NCBI GenBank assembly: GCA_902626505.1
Contig: CACOFQ010000005.1
Location: 67,401-102,980 of the forward strand
DNA length: 35,580 nucleotides
DNA from: an uncultured Marinoscillum sp.
GTDB lineage: Bacteria > Bacteroidota > Bacteroidia > Cytophagales > MED-G16
Reading direction: 5' to 3'
Part shown: one piece after another, positions 33,682-35,580 of the stretch
Numbering within the stretch: position 1 is the stretch's first letter
How the letters are laid out: every line of letters starts with the position of its first letter
Notes under the pieces: generated by a model
The model's input: only the letters and a program-made list of their open reading frames with translations
The model's database searches: none
Told to the model about the DNA's origin: nothing
Made by a program: the position numbers and the translations under genes

Positions 33682-35580
33682 TCACTTTTTTGATGATTTT
33701 ATTAAATCAATAATTTCATTAAGCTTTACAAGTGCCTGAACTGGATTAATATTATTTATATTAATTTCTTCAATAATTTTTTTAATCATATCATATTCTG
33801 GGTCTGAATATTTAAGTTTAAGTTGTTTTGATTCTTTTTTTAAACTTTGATTGATTGATTTCTTAAGAGTGTTTTTTTCTAATTCTCTAAGTACTTCGTA
33901 CGCCCGAATTAAAACTTGATTAGGCATTCCAGCAAGTTGTGCCACATTAATTCCAAAACTATGTTCTGAACCACCCGGTAAAAGTTTTCTTAAAAAAATT
34001 ATTTCGTTATTAATTTCCTCTACTGAAACGTTGAAATTTTTTACTCTGTCTAGCTTTTCTTCTAATTGATTTAACTCATGATAATGTGTGGCAAATAATG
34101 TCTTTGGGTGAATATTTTTTTGATTGTGGAGATATTCTACAATTGACCAAGCTATAGATATCCCATCATAAGTACTGGTCCCTCGTCCTATTTCATCCAT
34201 CAGGACAAGGCTTCTATCTGTCAGGTTATTCATGATACTAGAAGTTTCCATCATCTCAACCATAAAAGTTGATTCACCTTTCGAAATATTATCAGAAGCT
34301 CCAACCCTAGTAAAGATTTTATCAACAATACCAATTTTACTTGATTCAGCAGGAACATAAGATCCAATTTGAGCAAGAATTACAATTAGCGCAACCTGTC
34401 TTATTATTGCTGATTTACCAGACATGTTGGGTCCAGTTATAATTATAATCTGTTGTGAGCTATTATCTAAAAATATATCGTTAGGAATGTATAGCTCATC
34501 AGGGGGAAGGGTTTTCTCAATAATTAAATGGCGTCCTTTTTTAATATCAATAATCTTGTCATTTGCAATTTCGGGTTTTTGAAGATTTGAAGATAAAGCT
34601 AAAGTTGAAAAAGATAATACACAATCTAGAAAAGCTATTGATCTCGCTGTTTTCTGAAGGTTTGATATATCATTAGAAAGGTCCATCATCAAATTAAAGA
34701 ATAATTCTCTCTCAATAACTAAAATTTTTTCATCAGCATTTAGTATGGTCTCTTCATATTCTTTCAATTCCTCTGTAATGTACCTTTCAGCATTAACTAA
34801 AGTCTGTTTTCTAATCCAATTTGAGGGCACCTTATCTTTATGAGCATTCGTTACTTCGAGATAATATCCAAAAACCTTATTATATGCTATCTTCAGAGAT
34901 GAAATCCCTGTTTTCTCTATTTCCTCATTTTGAATTTTTAATAAAACATTTTTACCACTATCAGAAATTGACCTAAGCCTATCAAGCTCTTTATTATATC
35001 CCTTCTTTATGACCTTTCCACTGTTCAATAAAGAAGCTTCATCATTTAAAGATTCATGTATTTTTTTAATTATTAAAGTTAGAGTAGGTAAATCTTTGGC
35101 CCAAGATTTAAAATTTTTAAACTCGGCATTTTTAAGCTGAAGTTTTAAGTCCTCTACAGATAATAAAGAGTTTTTTAGATATATTAATTCTCTAGGTGAA
35201 GCTCTGTTAAGGGCTATTTTAGAAGCTATTCTTTCAATATCAGAAATTTCAGACATACTGTTAACAATATAATCTCTTACATTTTCATCAGATATAAATG
35301 ATGAAACGAATTCTTGACGGAACTCAATTTCTTTTTTATCAAGAAGAGGGTTTAAAATCCATTTACTGATTAATCTAGATCCCATTGGGGTCAAGGTTTT
35401 ATCAACAACAGACTTAAGTGTAACGGAATCTTCAGTCGCTGGGAAAATGAGTTCTAAGTTTTTAACAGTGAACTTATCTAACCACATAAACTGATCATCT
35501 TCAATCCTAGATAAAGATGTAATGTTTGATAAATCATTGTGTTCAGTTAATTCTAAATAAAAAAGAATTGCACCAGCTGA
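33682..35580 (-). CDS. mutS: MutS DNA mismatch repair ATPase, N-terminus beyond the window
   Basis: Recognises base mismatches and recruits MutL. The frame runs off the right edge: the 31 codons from 35488 to 35580 translate to a MutS-like stretch beginning SAGAILFYLELTEHNDL and ending SRIEDDQF, directly joined to MWLDKFTVKNLELIFP, so the internal Met is not the start. About 632 residues are visible; the missing part should hold the mismatch-binding Phe-x-Glu domain. Visible are the lever/clamp domains, the Walker A GPNMSGKSAIIRQVALIV, Walker B 'LVLMDEIGRGTSTYDGISIAWSIVEYLH', 'TLFATHYHEL' and the helix-turn-helix 'GINVAQLAGMPNQVLIRAYEVL'. Two tRNA genes follow on the same strand, and no clear terminator hairpin is seen between. 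Confidence 0.97.
   Translation of the reverse strand, partial: SAGAILFYLELTEHNDLSNITSLSRIEDDQFMWLDKFTVKNLELIFPATEDSVTLKSVVDKTLTPMGSRLISKWILNPLLDKKEIEFRQEFVSSFISDENVRDYIVNSMSEISDIERIASKIALNRASPRELIYLKNSLLSVEDLKLQLKNAEFKNFKSWAKDLPTLTLIIKKIHESLNDEASLLNSGKVIKKGYNKELDRLRSISDSGKNVLLKIQNEEIEKTGISSLKIAYNKVFGYYLEVTNAHKDKVPSNWIRKQTLVNAERYITEELKEYEETILNADEKILVIERELFFNLMMDLSNDISNLQKTARSIAFLDCVLSFSTLALSSNLQKPEIANDKIIDIKKGRHLIIEKTLPPDELYIPNDIFLDNSSQQIIIITGPNMSGKSAIIRQVALIVILAQIGSYVPAESSKIGIVDKIFTRVGASDNISKGESTFMVEMMETSSIMNNLTDRSLVLMDEIGRGTSTYDGISIAWSIVEYLHNQKNIHPKTLFATHYHELNQLEEKLDRVKNFNVSVEEINNEIIFLRKLLPGGSEHSFGINVAQLAGMPNQVLIRAYEVLRELEKNTLKKSINQSLKKESKQLKLKYSDPEYDMIKKIIEEININNINPVQALVKLNEIIDLIKSSKK

Noticed and set aside
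35487-35489. ATG at 35487 as the mutS start
   Set aside because: Translation in frame upstream to the window edge continues the MutS sequence without a stop, so the gene continues beyond the window.
1-35580. CRISPR arrays, insertion sequences, prophage, integrase or attachment-site signals
   Set aside because: No regularly spaced repeats, transposase or phage-type genes, or tRNA-flanking duplications were seen; the tRNA pair has no integrase beside it.

Overview
The window is a gene-dense, very AT-rich chromosomal segment (about 30% G+C by eye) from a member of the Bacteroidota, most likely a streamlined, probably marine, flavobacterium. Four things point there: a complete gldK-gldL-gldM-gldN type IX secretion/gliding cluster with a PorP/SprF protein; the C-terminal part of a SprE/PorW-like lipoprotein; a SusC/SusD pair with a surface-type glycosidase lipoprotein; and candidate promoters of the Bacteroidota TAnnTTTG type rather than TATAAT. 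Intergenic space is minimal. No gene-free stretch exceeds 300 bases; the largest are 25574-25754, 9494-9635 and the tRNA pair region 33422-33681.

Layout. (1) 2-5160, plus: end of sprE/porW, a penicillin-binding protein 1A and uvrC, packed head to tail. (2) 5141-11381, minus: hemD, porP/sprF, gldK, gldL, gldM, gldN (in transcription order), i.e. uroporphyrinogen-III synthase followed by the PorP-PorK-PorL-PorM-PorN order of the type IX secretion system. (3) 11420-13264: a DUF4271-type membrane protein (minus) and hemW (plus), divergent with almost no spacer. (4) 13254-16986, minus: a TIGR01777-type epimerase and uvrA, one base apart. (5) 17026-21666: small accessory genes: an unrecognised secreted protein, an orphan MoxR ATPase, an arsenate-reductase-like phosphatase, a DUF4199 membrane protein, an overlapping DUF3050-pirin pair and an 89-residue charged protein. 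(6) 21730-25573: a dipeptidyl-peptidase IV family serine peptidase, a zinc alcohol dehydrogenase and thymidine kinase. (7) 25755-32003, plus: a compact polysaccharide utilisation locus, susC-susD-GH128 with a carbohydrate-binding domain, probably for a beta-1,3-glucan such as laminarin. (8) 32006-35580, minus: a PhoPQ-activated-type alpha/beta hydrolase, tRNA-Leu(UAA), tRNA-Gly(GCC) and the C-terminal two thirds of mutS, which runs off the right edge.

How the genes fit together. The type IX genes encode the inner-membrane motor (GldL/GldM), the periplasmic ring (GldK/GldN) and outer-membrane/periplasmic partners (PorP/SprF, SprE). The sugar locus would bind and cleave glucan at the cell surface and import oligosaccharides. 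UvrA, UvrC and MutS are housekeeping repair genes. I did not find a phage, transposon, CRISPR array or obvious new defence system. The most unusual signals are small: a UvrC in which all four Fe-S cysteine positions are substituted, a canonical EF-hand loop in GldM, an acidic repeat in GldN, and an overlapping DUF3050-pirin gene pair.
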